Of a stretch of 64,000 bases of DNA, positions 15,976-23,793 are shown one piece after another. Position 1 is the first letter of the stretch, and each line of letters starts with the position of its first letter. A program made the position numbers and the translations under genes. A model generated the notes under the pieces. The model was not told the origin of the DNA, did no database searches, and saw only the letters and a program-made list of their open reading frames with translations. Origin of the DNA: JADJYF01 sp965278995. GTDB taxonomy: Bacteria; Pseudomonadota; Gammaproteobacteria; Ga0077536. The stretch is from NCBI GenBank assembly GCA_965278995.1, contig OZ257136.1, positions 1,550,001 to 1,614,000 on the forward strand. The letters run 5' to 3'.

Positions 15976-16788
15976 TCAGCCGAGCACCCCATGCCGCCGA
16001 CAGAAGTCCGCCGTCAGACCGGCGATCAGTCCCGGTTCTTCGAACATCGGATAGTGGCCGACTCCGGGCAGATGTATGGCTTCCCCTTTGGGCAGCGCGC
16101 GAGCGCTCTCGTCGACGAGTTCGCGCGGCACCCAGAAATCGTCTTCGCCACGAATAATCAGCATCGGGCACTGCACTTCCGGCAGTCGCGCAAATACATC
16201 ATGTTGTGACCACCCTTCGAGATCGCCGACTGCGCTGACCTGCGCGTTGCGGTGCTGCCAGCGCAACTCCTCGCGTTTTTCTGTCGAGACGTCGCGGCCG
16301 AGCGATTCCAGCGCGGCGCGTTCCATCATGTCCTGCCAGCCCGGCGCCCATGACGGATGGATCAGATGACTGGGCCGTGGAAAGGTCGGTGACCGGCCCA
16401 GGCCTTCCATCGGAATGCCCAGCGCCATCTCGCGCCAATGATTCACGGCGTAGTCGAAGGTGATGTCGCCGCCGATAGAACAACCCGTCACCACCGGCCG
16501 TTGCAGACCGAGTGTGCGGATGAACGCGTGCACGAATTCGGCATGCTCGTGAATGCTGCGATGCTGGCGCCAGTTCACTGGGTAAGATCGCGAATGGCCG
16601 GGCAGATCGAGCGCGTAAGCGTGGAAACCGAGTTCAGCGTAGAGCGGCAGGATGTACTGGTATTCGAGCGAACTGGCGCCGGCCGTATGGACGCACACCA
16701 GTGGCACGCCGTCGCCGAGTTCGTCGTAGAACGTACGGGTGCCGTCGACTTTGAGATAGTGACCGCGGATATCTTCTGAGCTTGCCAT
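15976..16788 (-). CDS. Alpha/beta hydrolase (module A, downstream of SCP2-like gene)
   Basis: 270 aa alpha/beta hydrolase. The oxyanion segment is VHTAGASS (33-40), the nucleophile elbow GCSIGG has Ser104, the acid is likely Asp216 or Asp217 in RGEDDFW, and His245 lies in GVGHYPM. No signal peptide, so it is cytoplasmic. It could be an esterase, lactonase or C-C bond hydrolase. It lies 19 bp after an SCP2-like gene on the same strand. The same pair, with the same HTAG oxyanion motif, recurs across the LysR gene at 18429-19716, which indicates an old duplication. Confidence 0.9.
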   Translation of the reverse strand: MASSEDIRGHYLKVDGTRTFYDELGDGVPLVCVHTAGASSLEYQYILPLYAELGFHAYALDLPGHSRSYPVNWRQHRSIHEHAEFVHAFIRTLGLQRPVVTGCSIGGDITFDYAVNHWREMALGIPMEGLGRSPTFPRPSHLIHPSWAPGWQDMMERAALESLGRDVSTEKREELRWQHRNAQVSAVGDLEGWSQHDVFARLPEVQCPMLIIRGEDDFWVPRELVDESARALPKGEAIHLPGVGHYPMFEEPGLIAGLTADFCRRHGVLG

Positions 16789-16807
16789 GATTGTTCGTTT
16801 CCAGAGG

Positions 16808-17230
16808 TCAGCCGGCGACGGCGCGCAGCGTATAAGCGAGTTCGAATGTTGCCTCGGTCAGGCGCCCGGCTTCGATAAGGTTCCCTTCGATGCGAATCAG
16901 TGAGGTCATTTCGCCGAGGCGCGTCAATCCCGGATCATCGGCGAAATCGCGCTTGCCGGGAAAAGTGAGATCCGCCCACAGTCGTGTTCCGCTCAGCAGC
17001 AGCTGCCAGGCGCTCTCGGCACCGCATAGCTTGAATGTATAACCGAAGGGCGAAACCTGGCTCTGATGATCAATGACCCGGCCTTTGTAGATTTTCAACC
17101 ACAGGATGTCGTCATCGACTTCCAGCTGAATGGCGCCATCGAAGACCTGGGCCTGAAGCGCGAACGCGGCATTCGCATTCAGCGCAGCCACCAGTCGTTG
17201 CTGGATAGTGGAGTCGGCGAGAAAAGTCAT
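16808..17230 (-). CDS. SCP2-like sterol-carrier-fold protein (module A)
   Basis: 140 aa small protein without known catalytic residues. I read it as SCP2-like from the beta-strand/helix pattern AIQLEVDDDILWLKIYKGRVIDH followed by YTFKLCGAESAWQLLLSG, where SCP2 domains bind lipids in a hydrophobic tunnel. It shares the scheme KG(R/K)(V/I)...SP/GP..Y.(F/L).(L/I).G..(E)S(A)W with the 18429 product. The ATG at 17230 lies 90 bp from an LysR-type box. First gene of a two-gene unit with the hydrolase. A binding protein that presents a hydrophobic substrate to the hydrolase is inference. Confidence 0.65.
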   Translation of the reverse strand: MTFLADSTIQQRLVAALNANAAFALQAQVFDGAIQLEVDDDILWLKIYKGRVIDHQSQVSPFGYTFKLCGAESAWQLLLSGTRLWADLTFPGKRDFADDPGLTRLGEMTSLIRIEGNLIEAGRLTEATFELAYTLRAVAG

Positions 17231-17319
17231 TGCATAACCTTAAAGTTGCTGGGCTGCAGATGCCATTCTCCACAGCGAGGGTGGCGTGACGCAAGTAGCC
17301 TAATCAGGTCTTCCGACAG

Positions 17320-17334
17320 ATAAGGAAAAGTTAT
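17320..17334. promoter_or_regulatory. LysR-type operator candidate, left of the regulator
   Basis: ATAAGGAAAAGTTAT has ATAA/TTAT dyad ends and fits the T-N11-A rule of LysR-family boxes. It lies between the divergent SCP2-like and LysR genes. It matches the box at 18332-18346 at 11 of 15 positions, including all outer bases. Confidence 0.6.
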
Positions 17335-17337
17335 ATT

Positions 17338-17349
17338 GTGCACTTGCAC
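17338..17349. promoter_or_regulatory. GTGCA-CT-TGCAC palindrome next to the LysR box
   Basis: A 12-base palindrome with five-base arms lies three bases from the LysR-type box and 24 bases before the regulator's ATG. It could be a second (activation) site or an unrelated operator. Confidence 0.3.
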
Positions 17350-17373
17350 ATTCGCGCTTCCCGCCAGGATTTC

Positions 17374-18291
17374 ATGGATATCCGCAATCTTCGTTATTTT
17401 GTCGAGATAGTCGAACAAGGCTCGATGAAACGGGCCGCCGAATCCCTCTATGTGGCACAGCCCGCGCTCAGTCAGCAGGTCAAGAAGCTGGAAGAGGAAC
17501 TCGGCGTCAAACTCCTGTTGCGCTCGGTCCGCGGCGTTGCACCAACCGCTGCCGGCGAACAATTGCTGCATCACGCCAGACGTATCCTCGAGCAGATGAA
17601 TGATGCGCGCCTGTCGGTCCAGGCCGGGCCCCACGAGCCGCACGGCAGCGTGGTTCTCGGCCTGCCATCCTCAATCAGTGCGGCGCTGAGCGTGCCGTTA
17701 ATTCTGCGCATGCAGAGCGTACTGCCCAAAGTGACGCTGCGCGTCGTCGAGGGCACCAGCGGGTTCGTCCTCGAATGGCTGCGGGCCGGCCAGATTGATC
17801 TGTGTGTTCTGCACGGCGTCCAACGCGAACCGGGTGTGACTGCCGAACCGCTGTTGCATGAAGAACTTTATCTGATCGAGAGTGCCCGCGCGCCCACGCG
17901 CAAACGCAGCGTCCGTTTCGCCGAAGTCGCCGCCATGAATCTGATCCTTCCCGGTCGCCATCATGGCCTGCGCGACCTGCTCGACCGCATTGCCGAAGAG
18001 CATGACCTGAAACTCGCCCCCATCGTCGAAATCGACGCTTTTACTCAGATGAAAGCGCTGGCCAAGCTCGGACTCGGCAATACCATTCTGTCGCGCGCCG
18101 CCGTCGCCGAGGAAGTCCAGCGCGGCGAATTGAATGCCGTCGGTATCCGCTCGCCGCGCATCGAGCGGCACATGTATCTCGCTCGCGCCAGCAATCGGAC
18201 ACCGAGCCAGGCCGTTCGCGCCATCACCGATCTGCTGAAGGATTGCGCTGCGGCATTCGACGGCGAGTACTGGCGCATGGTCCGACCGTAA
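17374..18291 (+). CDS. LysR-family transcriptional regulator
   Basis: 305 aa LTTR. The N-terminal winged helix-turn-helix is canonical (MDIRNLRYFVEIVEQGSMKR, then AAESLYVAQPALSQQVKKLE), followed by the effector domain from about residue 90. The ATG at 17374 with AGGA eight bases before it begins exactly at the family start, so I reject the GTG at 17338. It is divergent from SCP2-like/hydrolase module A and 137 bp upstream of module B. Both gaps carry the ATAAG-N6-TTAT dyad, so it likely autoregulates and controls both. The ligand is probably a pathway intermediate; this is inference. Confidence 0.93.
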   Translation: MDIRNLRYFVEIVEQGSMKRAAESLYVAQPALSQQVKKLEEELGVKLLLRSVRGVAPTAAGEQLLHHARRILEQMNDARLSVQAGPHEPHGSVVLGLPSSISAALSVPLILRMQSVLPKVTLRVVEGTSGFVLEWLRAGQIDLCVLHGVQREPGVTAEPLLHEELYLIESARAPTRKRSVRFAEVAAMNLILPGRHHGLRDLLDRIAEEHDLKLAPIVEIDAFTQMKALAKLGLGNTILSRAAVAEEVQRGELNAVGIRSPRIERHMYLARASNRTPSQAVRAITDLLKDCAAAFDGEYWRMVRP

Positions 18292-18310
18292 CGGGGTCGG
18301 TCAGGCGCTC

Positions 18311-18330
18311 CGTTGGCGTACAAGCCAACG
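18311..18330. terminator. Hairpin after the LysR gene
   Basis: CGTTGGC (18311-18317) and GCCAACG (18324-18330) form a perfect seven-base stem with a six-base loop, 20 bp after the regulator's stop. It is followed by TATAAGC rather than a T-run, so termination is possible but not certain. Confidence 0.35.
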
Positions 18331-18331
18331 T

Positions 18332-18346
18332 ATAAGCAACCCTTAT
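18332..18346. promoter_or_regulatory. LysR-type operator candidate, right of the regulator
   Basis: ATAAGCAACCCTTAT is a perfect five-base dyad (ATAAG/CTTAT) that satisfies T-N11-A. It lies 83 bp before the second SCP2-like gene. It shares all outer bases with the box at 17320-17334, supporting regulation of both modules by the intervening LysR protein. Confidence 0.6.
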
Positions 18347-18428
18347 CCGAAATATACCGGAGCTATCATTTACACAGACTGCCCGGACTCGCTAAGCTGC
18401 GTCGGCACGGTACCAAGGGAGGTCACCC

Positions 18429-18806
18429 ATGTTCGAAAAGTCCTGGATGAAAAAATGGCAGGGCGCGGTCAATAAGAACAGCCCGATGAACTGGATTGGT
18501 AAACATTTCACGGCCGAGCTGCTGTTCGGTTTCGGCGATCATCAATACGTGGTCTCGTTCGACAAAGGCAAGATTGCCGGCGTCACCGATCAGATCGGAC
18601 CCGAAACCTGCTACCGCCTGGCCATTCGCGGTCCGGCCGAATCCTGGAAAAAGTTCTGCCAGAAAACGCCGCCCCCGATGTACAACGATCTCTGGGCGAT
18701 GGCGCATCCCCTGCACGGCCGGGTCACCCTCGAGGGCGACCAGATGGTGCTATGGCAGAACATGCGCGCCCTCATGTGGGCGCTCGACCGCATGCGCGAA
18801 ATCTGA
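18429..18806 (+). CDS. SCP2-like sterol-carrier-fold protein (module B)
   Basis: 125 aa, no signal peptide. It resembles SCP2-type lipid-binding domains: HQYVVSFDKGKIAGVTDQ, then CYRLAIRGPAESWKKF, then HGRVTLEGDQMVLWQNMRAL. The order of elements matches the 16808 product, but side chains have diverged widely. A GGGAGG site precedes the ATG. The next gene is an alpha/beta hydrolase 25 bp downstream, reproducing module A on the opposite side of the regulator. It probably binds a hydrophobic ligand; enzymatic activity is not expected. Confidence 0.68.
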   Translation: MFEKSWMKKWQGAVNKNSPMNWIGKHFTAELLFGFGDHQYVVSFDKGKIAGVTDQIGPETCYRLAIRGPAESWKKFCQKTPPPMYNDLWAMAHPLHGRVTLEGDQMVLWQNMRALMWALDRMREI

Positions 18807-18831
18807 GCGCGGCGAATCAGGGAGAATTCCA

Positions 18832-19716
18832 GTGGCCAAAATTGCACGCAAAATCGAATCCGGGAAGAAAGCCAGAATCGAGCCCATCGTCGGGCGCTAC
18901 ATCTGGGTACCGTTCGAAGGAACCGACTACCGCATTTACTTCGAGGAAGCCGGCGAGGGTATTCCGCTCATCTGTCTGCACACTGCCGGTACTGACGGCC
19001 GCGAATGGCGTCACCAGCTGTGCGACCCGAAAATCAACCAGCATTACCGCGTCATCGCACTCGATATGCCGCGCCACGGCAAATCGATCCCGCCGTACGA
19101 CTGGTACAAGGAAGACGACGAATACAAACTGACCGCGCATTTCTACGCCGGCATCATCATGGCCTTCTGTCGTGAATTGGGCTTGACCAAGCCGGTCATC
19201 ATGGGCAGCTCGATGGGCGGCAACATCTGCCTGCATCTGGCTGAAAAATTCGAGAAGGAATTGAAAGCGCTGATCGCTATCGAGGCCTGCGAGTATTCGC
19301 CCGGCTGGCATCTCGACTGGTTGCGCCACTCGCACATCCATGGCGGCGAAACCTGCGCGACCTCGGTTTTCGGTCTGATGGCGCCACAGAGTCCGGATAA
19401 GTATCGCTGGGAAACCTGGTGGTACTACTCGCAGGGCGGGCCGGGGGTGTTCAAGGGCGATCTGTATTTCTACAGCGTCGATCACGATTTCCGTGGGCGC
19501 ACCGAGAAACTTTCGGGCAAGGTACCGATGTTCTACATGACCGGTGTGTACGATTTCGCCTGCACCCCGGAAATGACCGAACAGGCCGCTCAGAAGACGA
19601 AGCATTCCGAGTGCATCATCATGGAGGAAATCGGCCATTTCCCGATGAGCGAGAATCCGGATGTCTTCAATCGCTATCTGATGCCGGTGCTGGATAAAAT
19701 CCGCACATTGAAATAG
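18832..19716 (+). CDS. Alpha/beta hydrolase (module B)
   Basis: 294 aa hydrolase with oxyanion segment LHTAGTDGREW (49-59), nucleophile elbow GSSMGG with Ser127, and a catalytic His in EEIGHFPMSE. The start is a GTG at 18832 with GGAGA at 18821-18825; the frame is open further upstream but only as an overlap with the SCP2-like gene. It carries an extra basic N-terminal stretch (AKIARKIESGKKARIEP) absent from the module A hydrolase. A tryptophan-rich cap (WETWWYYSQGGPG) suggests a bulky hydrophobic substrate. It could be an esterase, lactonase or C-C hydrolase. Confidence 0.88.
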   Translation: MAKIARKIESGKKARIEPIVGRYIWVPFEGTDYRIYFEEAGEGIPLICLHTAGTDGREWRHQLCDPKINQHYRVIALDMPRHGKSIPPYDWYKEDDEYKLTAHFYAGIIMAFCRELGLTKPVIMGSSMGGNICLHLAEKFEKELKALIAIEACEYSPGWHLDWLRHSHIHGGETCATSVFGLMAPQSPDKYRWETWWYYSQGGPGVFKGDLYFYSVDHDFRGRTEKLSGKVPMFYMTGVYDFACTPEMTEQAAQKTKHSECIIMEEIGHFPMSENPDVFNRYLMPVLDKIRTLK

Positions 19717-19766
19717 CGCGGCGAAAGGCACCCGGCACGCCTTCGGGCCGAGTGCGCGGAAACACC

Positions 19767-19787
19767 GCCGGCGCCACGTGCGCCGGC
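19767..19787. terminator. GC-rich hairpin after hydrolase module B
   Basis: GCCGGCGC (19767-19774) and GCGCCGGC (19780-19787) form a perfect eight-base stem with loop CACGT, 50 bp after the hydrolase stop and 85 bp before the next ATG. There is no T-run. It may separate the module from the acyl-CoA dehydrogenase operon. Confidence 0.35.
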
Positions 19788-19871
19788 ACTATTGTCATGG
19801 TCGGCCACCACCGTTCGCGGAACGTCGCCGGCCGTCGTTGTTGAGTTCCAACAGCCGAGCAGGATTACGCC

Positions 19872-21035
19872 ATGCACGAAGAACACCAGGAAACCGTCGC
19901 TCAGCTCCGCGACACCATCCAAAAAGTCTGTCAGGAGTTTCCTGGAGAATACTGGCGGGCGCGCGATCGCGAACGCGCCTATCCCAAGGAATTCGTCGAC
20001 CGTCTGACAGAACTCGGGCTGCTCGCTGCCTTAATACCGGAAGAATATGGCGGCAGCGGCCTGCCGATTTCGATGGGCGTGGAAATCTTGAAAGCGATCC
20101 ATGAGTTCGGCGGTAATGCGGGTGCGTGCCACGCGCAGATGTACACCATGGGCACAGTGCTGCGGCACGGCAGCGACGCGCAGAAAGAGCAATATCTGCC
20201 GGGGATCGCAGCAGGTGATCTGCGGCTGCAGGCTTTCGGTGTGACCGAGCCGACTGCCGGTACCGATACCACCAGCATCTCCACAATGGCGGTCCGCGAT
20301 GGCGACCGCTACATCGTCAACGGCCAGAAAGTGTGGACTTCGCGTGCCGAACAGTCCGATCTGATGGTGCTGCTGGCGCGCACCACGCCGAAAGATCAGG
20401 TGATCAAGAAAGCTGACGGTCTGTCGGTGTTTCTGGTCGACATGCGTGACGCGAAAAAGAACGGCATGACCATCAAGCCGATACGCACCATGATCAATCA
20501 TTCGACGACCGAGATCTTCTTCGACAATGTGCCGATACCGGCCAGCAGTCTGATCGGCGAGGAAGGCAAAGGATTTCGCTACATTCTTTCGGGCATGAAT
20601 GCGGAGCGCATCCTGATTGCTGCCGAGTGTATCGGTGACGCGCGCTGGTTCATCAAGAAAGCGTCGGACTACGCGCGTGATCGGGTCGTATTCGGGCGCC
20701 CGATAGGCCAGAACCAGGGGATCCAGTTCCCGATAGCGCAGGCGTTTGCCCAGACCGAGGCAGCCGAGGCGGTGCTCGAAAAAGCCTGCCGGCTGTATGA
20801 ATCCGGCGCGAACGCCGGCATGTATGCCAATCTGTCGAAGATGCTCGCCTCGGAAGCGTCGTGGGCCGCTGGCGATACCTGCATGCAAACCCATGGCGGC
20901 TTCGGGGTTGCCGAAGAATACGACGTCGAACGCAAATTCCGTGAAGCGCGGCTGTATCGCATCGCGCCGATCTCGACCAATCTCATTCTGAGCTACCTGG
21001 CCGAGCACGAGCTCGGGCTGCCGCGCTCGTATTAG
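19872..21035 (+). CDS. Acyl-CoA dehydrogenase with atypical catalytic segment
   Basis: 387 aa acyl-CoA dehydrogenase. FAD-binding FGVTEPTAGTDTTSI, VNGQKVWTSRAEQ and RVVFGRPIGQNQGIQ are all present. The C-terminal segment reads YRIAPISTNLILSYLAEHELGLPRSY, so the position usually filled by the EGT catalytic Glu is Pro-Ile-Ser. From memory a sub-branch of the family shares this; it may use a Glu elsewhere. It heads a plus-strand operon with aldehyde dehydrogenase (11 bp downstream), CoA-transferase, cyclase and MaoC genes. Confidence 0.9.
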   Translation: MHEEHQETVAQLRDTIQKVCQEFPGEYWRARDRERAYPKEFVDRLTELGLLAALIPEEYGGSGLPISMGVEILKAIHEFGGNAGACHAQMYTMGTVLRHGSDAQKEQYLPGIAAGDLRLQAFGVTEPTAGTDTTSISTMAVRDGDRYIVNGQKVWTSRAEQSDLMVLLARTTPKDQVIKKADGLSVFLVDMRDAKKNGMTIKPIRTMINHSTTEIFFDNVPIPASSLIGEEGKGFRYILSGMNAERILIAAECIGDARWFIKKASDYARDRVVFGRPIGQNQGIQFPIAQAFAQTEAAEAVLEKACRLYESGANAGMYANLSKMLASEASWAAGDTCMQTHGGFGVAEEYDVERKFREARLYRIAPISTNLILSYLAEHELGLPRSY

Positions 21036-21046
21036 GAGAATATGCC

Positions 21047-22537
21047 GTGAGCACCCTGCCCCGTTTCGATGCCTGGGTCGATGGTCGCGCGCTGGCGCCG
21101 CTGTCGGGGGAGTATTTCGAGACAGTCAATCCGTATACCTCCAAGGCGTGGGCCGAAGTCGCGCACTGCGGCAAAGCCGAGGCCGATCTCGCCGTTGCCG
21201 CTGCTTCGCGTGCGTTCAACAGCGGCCCGTGGCCATCGATGAGCGCCACGCAGCGCGGTGCGCTGCTGCGTCGGCTGGGCGATCTCCTGGCGCTGCACGC
21301 CGAGGAGCTGGCCGGATACGAAGTACGCGACAACGGCAAGCTCATCAGCGAAATGGGTGCACAGTGCGCGTATATCCCGCAGTGGTACTACTACTTCGGC
21401 GGGCTGGCCGACAAGATAGAAGGCGCCGTCATTCCGATAGACAAGCCGGATACGTTCAATTTCACCGTGCACGAACCGCTCGGCGTCGTCGTTGCCATCA
21501 CGCCATGGAACTCGCCGCTGCTGCTGCTTTCTTTTAAACTTGCGCCCGCACTCGCGGCCGGCAATACCGTCGTCATCAAGCCGTCCGAATTCACCTCGAC
21601 TTCAACGCTGCGCTTTGCCGAGCTGGTCGCCGAAGCGGGGTTCCCGCCCGGCGTCGTCAACGTCGTGACCGGCTTCGGTGGAGAAGTCGGCGCGGCGCTG
21701 GTCGAGCATCCGAACGTTGCCGCGATCGCTTTCACTGGTGGCACCGACAGCGGTGCGCGCGTTTATGAGGCCGCTGCGCGCGGGCTTAAGCGCTGCACGC
21801 TCGAACTCGGTGGCAAGTCGCCGAACATTGTCTTCGATGACGCCAATCTCGACGACGCCGTCAAAGGGGCGATTTCCGGCATCTTCGCCGCCACCGGGCA
21901 GACCTGTATCGCGGGTTCGCGCCTGCTTGTACAGGACGGCATCTACGATGCATTCGTTACGCGCCTGGTTGCATTCGCGCGTACTGCGCGCATGGGCGAC
22001 CCGATGGATCGCAATACGCAGGTCGGCCCGGTCACGACACCGCCGCAGTACGCCAAGATCCTGGACTATATCGCCATCGCCAAAGGCGAAGGCGCCGAGG
22101 TCCTGCTCGGCGGCGGCCCCGCAGCGCGCCCGGAATGCGGCGAAAGCCAATACTTCATCGAGCCGACGATTTTCGGTGGCGTCAACAACGGCATGCGTAT
22201 CGCCCAGGAAGAAGTGTTCGGCCCGGTGCTCTCGATCATCCGTTTCACGACCGATGAACAGGCAGTCGCGATCGCGAACGACATCGCTTTCGGTCTCGCT
22301 GCCGGCGTCTGGACGCAGTCGATCAAGCGCGCGCTCACGATCTCGAGAGCGATCCGTGCCGGCACCGTGTGGGTCAACACGTATCGCGCCGTCAGTTTCA
22401 TGTCGCCTTTCGGCGGCTACAAAAAAAGCGGTATCGGGCGCGAAAACGGCATCGAATCGATGCGCGAATTCATGCAGACAAAAAGCGTCTGGATCTCGAC
22501 TGCTACCGATGTACCCAATCCTTTCGTCATGCGCTGA
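21047..22537 (+). CDS. NAD(P)-dependent aldehyde dehydrogenase
   Basis: 496 aa aldehyde dehydrogenase oxidising an aldehyde to its acid. The catalytic Cys287 lies in GQTCIAGSR and the general base Glu253 in LELGGKSPN; the ITPWNSPLLL and KPSEFTSTST cofactor segments are also present. The start is GTG at 21047 with AGGAG at 21034-21038. The nearby ATG at 21042 is in another frame and is blocked by a stop after two codons. Its place between a dehydrogenase and a CoA-transferase suggests the aldehyde's acid product is then CoA-activated. Confidence 0.93.
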   Translation: MSTLPRFDAWVDGRALAPLSGEYFETVNPYTSKAWAEVAHCGKAEADLAVAAASRAFNSGPWPSMSATQRGALLRRLGDLLALHAEELAGYEVRDNGKLISEMGAQCAYIPQWYYYFGGLADKIEGAVIPIDKPDTFNFTVHEPLGVVVAITPWNSPLLLLSFKLAPALAAGNTVVIKPSEFTSTSTLRFAELVAEAGFPPGVVNVVTGFGGEVGAALVEHPNVAAIAFTGGTDSGARVYEAAARGLKRCTLELGGKSPNIVFDDANLDDAVKGAISGIFAATGQTCIAGSRLLVQDGIYDAFVTRLVAFARTARMGDPMDRNTQVGPVTTPPQYAKILDYIAIAKGEGAEVLLGGGPAARPECGESQYFIEPTIFGGVNNGMRIAQEEVFGPVLSIIRFTTDEQAVAIANDIAFGLAAGVWTQSIKRALTISRAIRAGTVWVNTYRAVSFMSPFGGYKKSGIGRENGIESMREFMQTKSVWISTATDVPNPFVMR

Positions 22538-22612
22538 GCGCGATACCATGCATGCTTCGTCTATTGCCGTATCGCCCACCCCGCTCATGCACCGCACAGC
22601 AGGTACACAGCC

Positions 22613-23731
22613 ATGAGCGTCAGCACCGGCGCGCTGGATGGGCTTCTCGTCGTCTCGCTCGAGCAGGCCGTAGCAGCGCCTTATTGCACCCGTCTGCTGG
22701 CCGAAGGTGGTGCGCGCGTACTCAAGCTCGAACGGCCGGAAGGCGATTTTGCGCGAGCCTACGATCAGGCGCTTGCCGGCGAGAGTGCCTATTTCGTGTG
22801 GCTCAACAGCGGCAAAGAGTCGCTGGTCGTCGACCTCAGCTTGGCCGAGGACAAAGCGCTGCTGATGCGCATTCTCGCGCGCGCCGACATCTTCGTGCAG
22901 AACCTGCGCCCGGGTGCTGTCGATCGACTCGGTTTCGGCTATCAGCAGCTGCACGCGCATAACCCCAGACTCATCATGTGCAGCATCTCGGGCTACGGCC
23001 GCAGCGGATCGTACGCCGACATGAAAGCGTATGACGCGCTGATCCAGGCCGAGACCGGCTTGTGCTCAGTCACCGGGCCACCCGGGCAACCGTCCAAAGT
23101 AGGCGCTTCGATCTGCGACATATCGACTGGCCTGACCGCTTATGGCGAGATCCTGAAAGCGCTGTATGCTCGCGAGCGGAGCGCGGGAGGAACGCACATC
23201 GATGTCTCGCTGTTCGGCGTCATGGCCGAATGGATGGCGGTGCCGCTGGCCTACCTCGAATACGCCGGCAAGTTGCTCGGCGGAACCGGCATGGATCACG
23301 CCCAGCTCGCCCCTTACGGCGCGTACGCCTGCGCCGACGGCCGGATTTTCGTGGTCGTGCAGAATCAACGCGAATGGGCGCAGTTATGCCGCGACGGACT
23401 CGGTCGCCCCGAGATGGTCGAAGACCCGCGCTATGCCACCAACATCACCCGCGTCGAACATCGCGATGCGCTTCGCGCCGACATGGAGGCTGTGTTTGCC
23501 GCTTATCCGATGCAGGCGCTTGCGCTCAAACTGAATGCTGCCGGTATCGCCTGCGGCAGCATCAATGACATTCGCGGACTGCAGCAGCACCCGGCGCTGG
23601 AACGCAAGCAGGTGTCCGTGGCAGGACAAACGATTTCGCTCGTGCGGCGCACTGGCGATACGTTCGATGGTGCGCCGGCGGTACCGGCGCTGAACGCTCA
23701 CGGGGAGATGCTGCGTCGCGAGTTCGCCTGA
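22613..23731 (+). CDS. CaiB/BaiF (family III) CoA-transferase
   Basis: 372 aa second CoA-transferase of the window. The family start LLVVSLEQAVAAPYCTRLLA is intact, and Asp169 in GASICDISTG is exactly the catalytic aspartate position of formyl-CoA and carnitine CoA-transferases. It is closer to the classical family than the 1228 gene. It lies 75 bp after the aldehyde dehydrogenase and 62 bp before a secreted cyclase-family gene. The likely role is activation of a dicarboxylic or aromatic acid; donor and acceptor are not evident. Confidence 0.9.
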   Translation: MSVSTGALDGLLVVSLEQAVAAPYCTRLLAEGGARVLKLERPEGDFARAYDQALAGESAYFVWLNSGKESLVVDLSLAEDKALLMRILARADIFVQNLRPGAVDRLGFGYQQLHAHNPRLIMCSISGYGRSGSYADMKAYDALIQAETGLCSVTGPPGQPSKVGASICDISTGLTAYGEILKALYARERSAGGTHIDVSLFGVMAEWMAVPLAYLEYAGKLLGGTGMDHAQLAPYGAYACADGRIFVVVQNQREWAQLCRDGLGRPEMVEDPRYATNITRVEHRDALRADMEAVFAAYPMQALALKLNAAGIACGSINDIRGLQQHPALERKQVSVAGQTISLVRRTGDTFDGAPAVPALNAHGEMLRREFA

Positions 23732-23793
23732 ATTTAGCTCGCGTAGTTCGCGACGTTTCATCGATCGATTTCATCAATTAACGGGGGGAGACC

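Noticed and set aside
16808..17230. Frameshifted or truncated enzyme
   Set aside because: Complete start, stop and domain pattern; the small size is expected for an SCP2-like protein and is matched by its paralogue.
21602..22960. 452-codon minus-strand frame opposite the aldehyde dehydrogenase
   Set aside because: Shadow of conserved plus-strand genes; composition is typical of antisense in GC-rich DNA.
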